Source: Solobacterium sp.
GTDB taxonomy: Bacteria > Bacillota_I > Bacilli_A > Erysipelotrichales > Erysipelotrichaceae
Length of the DNA stretch: 17,938 nucleotides
Direction: 5' to 3'
NCBI GenBank assembly: GCA_016291725.1
Contig: JAEEYJ010000008.1
Span: 1 to 17,938, forward strand
Under the pieces are notes generated by a model. That model had not been told where the DNA came from. It worked only from the letters and a program-made list of their open reading frames with translations, and made no database searches. This document shows, piece after piece, positions 16,136-17,938 of the stretch (within the stretch, counting starts at the first letter, position 1; every line of letters starts with the position of its first letter). The position numbers and the translations under genes are program-made.

Positions 16136-16164
16136 TTGTCATTGTTTTTTTTCTGTGCTATGAT
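16136..16164 (+). promoter_or_regulatory. Promoter of the tRNA-Glu/tRNA-Trp unit
   Basis: TTGTCA (16136-16141) and TATGAT (16159-16164), each 5 of 6 to consensus, are 17 bp apart. Start is expected near 16171, 7 nt before the mature tRNA. The spacer contains a run of eight T (16145-16152). Confidence 0.8.
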
Positions 16165-16177
16165 CATAAAGCTTGAT

Positions 16178-16254
16178 GGCGTGTTGGTGAAGCGGCTTAA
16201 CACACCGCCCTTTCACGGCGGCATTCACGGGTTCGAATCCCGTACACGTCACCA
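16178..16254 (+). tRNA. tRNA-Glu (anticodon UUC)
   Basis: The acceptor GGCGTGT pairs with ACACGTC, with one G-U pair. The anticodon arm CCGCC/GGCGG encloses CTTTCAC, giving anticodon TTC. The T-arm is CGGGTTCGAATCCCG. Discriminator A and CCA are encoded (16251-16254). The length is 77 nt. Confidence 0.96.
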
Positions 16255-16261
16255 TAGTTGC

Positions 16262-16335
16262 AGGGGTGTCGTACAATGGCAGTACATCGGTCTCCAAAAC
16301 CGCTGATGGGAGTTCGATTCTCTCCACCCCTGCCA
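16262..16335 (+). tRNA. tRNA-Trp (anticodon CCA)
   Basis: The acceptor AGGGGTG pairs with CACCCCT. The anticodon arm CGGT/ACCG encloses CTCCAAA, giving anticodon CCA. The T-arm holds GGAGTTCGATTCTC. Discriminator G, typical of tRNA-Trp, and CCA are encoded (16332-16335). The outermost anticodon-stem position is a T-C mismatch. It follows tRNA-Glu by 7 nt, so both come from one transcript. Confidence 0.96.
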
Positions 16336-16342
16336 TTTTTTT
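16336..16342 (+). terminator. T-run after tRNA-Trp
   Basis: Seven T follow the encoded CCA directly. No separate hairpin is present; the tRNA acceptor and T-arm could serve as the stem. Termination may be partial, with readthrough into the PH-domain gene. Confidence 0.4.
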
Positions 16343-16360
16343 ATTTTCCGGAGATTGTTG

Positions 16361-16366
16361 TATCAT
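16361..16366 (+). promoter_or_regulatory. Possible -10 box of the PH-domain/rarA promoter
   Basis: TATCAT (5 of 6 to TATAAT) lies 13 bp before the AGGAGG site. The -35 region is only a T-rich stretch (16338-16343), so this is a weak candidate. Confidence 0.3.
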
Positions 16367-16391
16367 AGAACTGTGACCAGGAGGTATTTCT

Positions 16392-16757
16392 ATGGCTGAC
16401 AGAATGAGCTGGACATTAAGCAAGAAGATCAAGACACCGATGGAAATCAAGAACATCCTCGGTGCAGGAGAGAATACGGTACAGGCTTATCTGATGCAGA
16501 CAGGCGGATATGTCTGCCTGACAAACCAACGGATCATCGTGGTGGAGAAGACCGGTGCCGCTTCATCAAGGACCGCAGCCTATTCCTTCCCCTACCATGC
16601 TGTAGACTACTGGGTAACAGCAGATACAGAGACTCTGATCTCCGTCTATTCGGAACTGGAAATCCACCTTGTTTCCGCTACACTGAAATTCACAGTGAAC
16701 AAGAACTGCGATATCGACGAGATCAACCGGATCATTTCCTATCACCGGAACAAATAG
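16392..16757 (+). CDS. Bacterial PH-domain (bPH_1-like) protein
   Basis: This 121-residue protein has no signal peptide or membrane helix. It matches the bacterial pleckstrin-homology pattern: a helical start, then TNQRIIVVEKTG (44-55), the SFPY strand (65-68) before the variable loop, YSELEIHL (86-93) and a final helix DIDEINRIISYH. Such proteins are small beta-barrel folds of unknown role, found across Firmicutes. AGGAGG lies 7 nt before the ATG, the best ribosome site in this part of the window. The rarA start follows the stop by 3 nt, so both are likely in one transcript. Function here is not known. Confidence 0.82.
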   Translation: MADRMSWTLSKKIKTPMEIKNILGAGENTVQAYLMQTGGYVCLTNQRIIVVEKTGAASSRTAAYSFPYHAVDYWVTADTETLISVYSELEIHLVSATLKFTVNKNCDIDEINRIISYHRNK

Positions 16758-16760
16758 ACC

Positions 16761-17938
16761 ATGCTGCAGGAATCCCTGTTTGACGACAGAAGTACATCTA
16801 CGCCGCTTGCGGACCGCATGCGGCCTTTGACGCTGGACGACTACGCCGGACAGGAGCACCTGGTCGGCGAAGGCAAAGTCCTGCGCCTTATGATCGAGCG
16901 GGATGAACTGCAGTCCATGATCTTCTGGGGGCCGCCCGGGGTGGGAAAGACTACGCTGGCGCGGATCATTGCCAATTCCACTCATTCCCGCTTTGTAAAC
17001 TTCTCGGCAGTCACCAGCGGCATCAAGGAGATCAAAGCCGTCATGAGCGAGGCTGAAAACAACCGTGCGCTGGGTGTCCGTACCATCCTGTTCGTGGATG
17101 AAATCCACCGCTTCAACAAAGCCCAGCAGGATGCCTTCCTGCCGTATGTGGAAAAAGGCTCTATCGTCATGATCGGAGCGACAACGGAGAACCCTTCCTT
17201 CGAGATCAATTCTGCTCTGCTGTCCCGCTGCAAAGTGTTTGTGCTCCAGGCATTGAGTACAGAGGACCTGGTGAAGCTGCAGAAGCGTGCTCTGTCCGCT
17301 GAGAGAGGCTTTCCCGGCAGAGAGATCGAGGCCGAGGACAGTGCACTGGAAAAGATCGCTGTATACGCCGACGGAGACGCAAGGGTCGCTCTGAATACCC
17401 TGGAGATGTGCGTGCTCAGCGCGGACCAGGACGGACACTCCCTGATCAACGACGATGTCCTGACCCAGGTTCTCTCCGGCAGAAGCCTGCTGTATGACAA
17501 AAACGGCGAGGAGCACTACAACATCATATCCGCTCTGCACAAGTCCATGCGCAACAGCGATGCGGACGCGGCCGTCTACTGGCTGGCCCGCATGCTGGAG
17601 GCCGGAGAAGACCCGCTGTATGTTGCCCGGAGAATCGTACGGTTCGCTTCGGAGGACATCGGCATGGCAGACTCCCGCGCGCTCGGCATCGCCATAGACG
17701 CCTATCAGGCCTGCCATTACATCGGCATGCCCGAATGCACCGTCCATCTCACCCACGCTGTTGTCTTCTGTGCCCTGGCACCCAAATCCAATTCCCTGTA
17801 CACGGCATATACCAAAGCTGCGCAGGACGCAAGGAACACCATCAATGAACCGGTCCCGCTGCAGATCCGCAACGCACCGACAAGGCTCATGGAAGAGCTT
17901 GGCTACGGCAAGGATTATCAGTATGCCCATGATTTCGA
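16761..17938 (+). CDS. rarA: Replication-associated recombination protein RarA, 3' end cut by window edge
   Basis: This AAA+ ATPase of the clamp-loader-like MgsA/RarA/WRNIP1 family acts at stalled replication forks. About 392 of an expected 420-440 residues are visible and the frame is open at the right edge. The motifs are Walker [10 protein letters not shown] (57-65), Walker [11 protein letters not shown] (109-118), sensor 1 GATTENPSF (139-147) and the SRC arginine-finger region with R156. The C-terminal tetramerisation part (from about 250, [23 protein letters not shown]) is also clear. The N-terminus holds QESLF (3-7), which fits the QxxLF clamp-binding pattern. The start follows the PH-domain gene by 3 nt and has only a weak ribosome site, so coupled translation is likely. 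Confidence 0.95.
   Translation, partial: MLQESLFDDRSTSTPLADRMRPLTLDDYAGQEHLVGEGKVLRLMIERDELQSMIFWGPPGVGKTTLARIIANSTHSRFVNFSAVTSGIKEIKAVMSEAENNRALGVRTILFVDEIHRFNKAQQDAFLPYVEKGSIVMIGATTENPSFEINSALLSRCKVFVLQALSTEDLVKLQKRALSAERGFPGREIEAEDSALEKIAVYADGDARVALNTLEMCVLSADQDGHSLINDDVLTQVLSGRSLLYDKNGEEHYNIISALHKSMRNSDADAAVYWLARMLEAGEDPLYVARRIVRFASEDIGMADSRALGIAIDAYQACHYIGMPECTVHLTHAVVFCALAPKSNSLYTAYTKAAQDARNTINEPVPLQIRNAPTRLMEELGYGKDYQYAHDF

Noticed and set aside
16139..16456. 105-residue open frame on the minus strand with a hydrophobic start
   Set aside because: It runs antisense through both tRNA genes; its apparent protein is the translated complement of tRNA sequence.
16566..17930. 454-residue open frame on the minus strand
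   Set aside because: It is antisense to rarA, whose Walker A, Walker B and sensor motifs are complete on the plus strand.
1..17938. CRISPR array, insertion sequence, integrase or prophage genes
   Set aside because: No regularly spaced direct repeats, transposase or integrase motifs, or terminal inverted repeats were seen by eye.

Overview
The window reads as a gut-type Firmicute (Bacillota). The basis is strong Shine-Dalgarno sites, MsmK/UgpC-type sugar transport, a FeoA-FeoB fusion with its small Cys-rich partner, low-GC-type promoters and tRNAs with and without encoded CCA. Coding DNA is fairly GC-rich by eye. An Erysipelotrichia-like lineage is my guess from protein flavour, not something the sequence proves. 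Fifteen protein genes and one tRNA lie on the minus strand from 1 to about 16046. After a divergent promoter region, two tRNAs and two genes run on the plus strand to the right edge. No gap between genes exceeds about 150 bases.

Block 1 (about 7310 down to 1, minus strand) is a sugar-uptake operon. In transcription order it holds a LacI-family regulator, a lipoprotein solute-binding protein, two permeases, an MsmK/UgpC-class ATPase, a zinc-motif-less ROK sugar kinase and a DUF4003 protein cut by the left edge. The regulator promoter is bracketed by two exact 13-bp operator copies in inverted orientation, centres 60 bp apart. No promoter was seen inside the operon, and a strong hairpin lies after the binding-protein gene, where it can set a high binding-protein to permease ratio.

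Block 2 (7330-7954) is a tRNA-Gly(CCC) gene followed by a DUF3237 gene with a GTG start, closed by a terminator.

Block 3 (13036 down to 7968, minus) is a tight four-gene operon from one clear promoter: a membrane-anchored phosphodiester glycosidase-like protein, an unrecognised membrane-anchored protein, uridine phosphorylase and a DUF262-DUF1524-DUF4357 protein with a lysine-rich tail, related to GmrSD-type DNA-targeting enzymes. Junctions are 1 nt or overlapping. The mixture of exported, salvage and putative nuclease functions is the least explained part of the window.

Block 4 (16097 down to 13043, minus) is iron uptake: a MarR-family regulator with a palindrome over its own promoter, a terminator, then the FeoA-FeoB fusion and a 45-residue FeoB-associated Cys-rich membrane protein whose GTG start overlaps the feoB stop.

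Block 5 (16136-17938, plus) is tRNA-Glu(UUC) and tRNA-Trp(CCA) from one promoter, a bacterial PH-domain protein, and rarA, which runs off the right edge.
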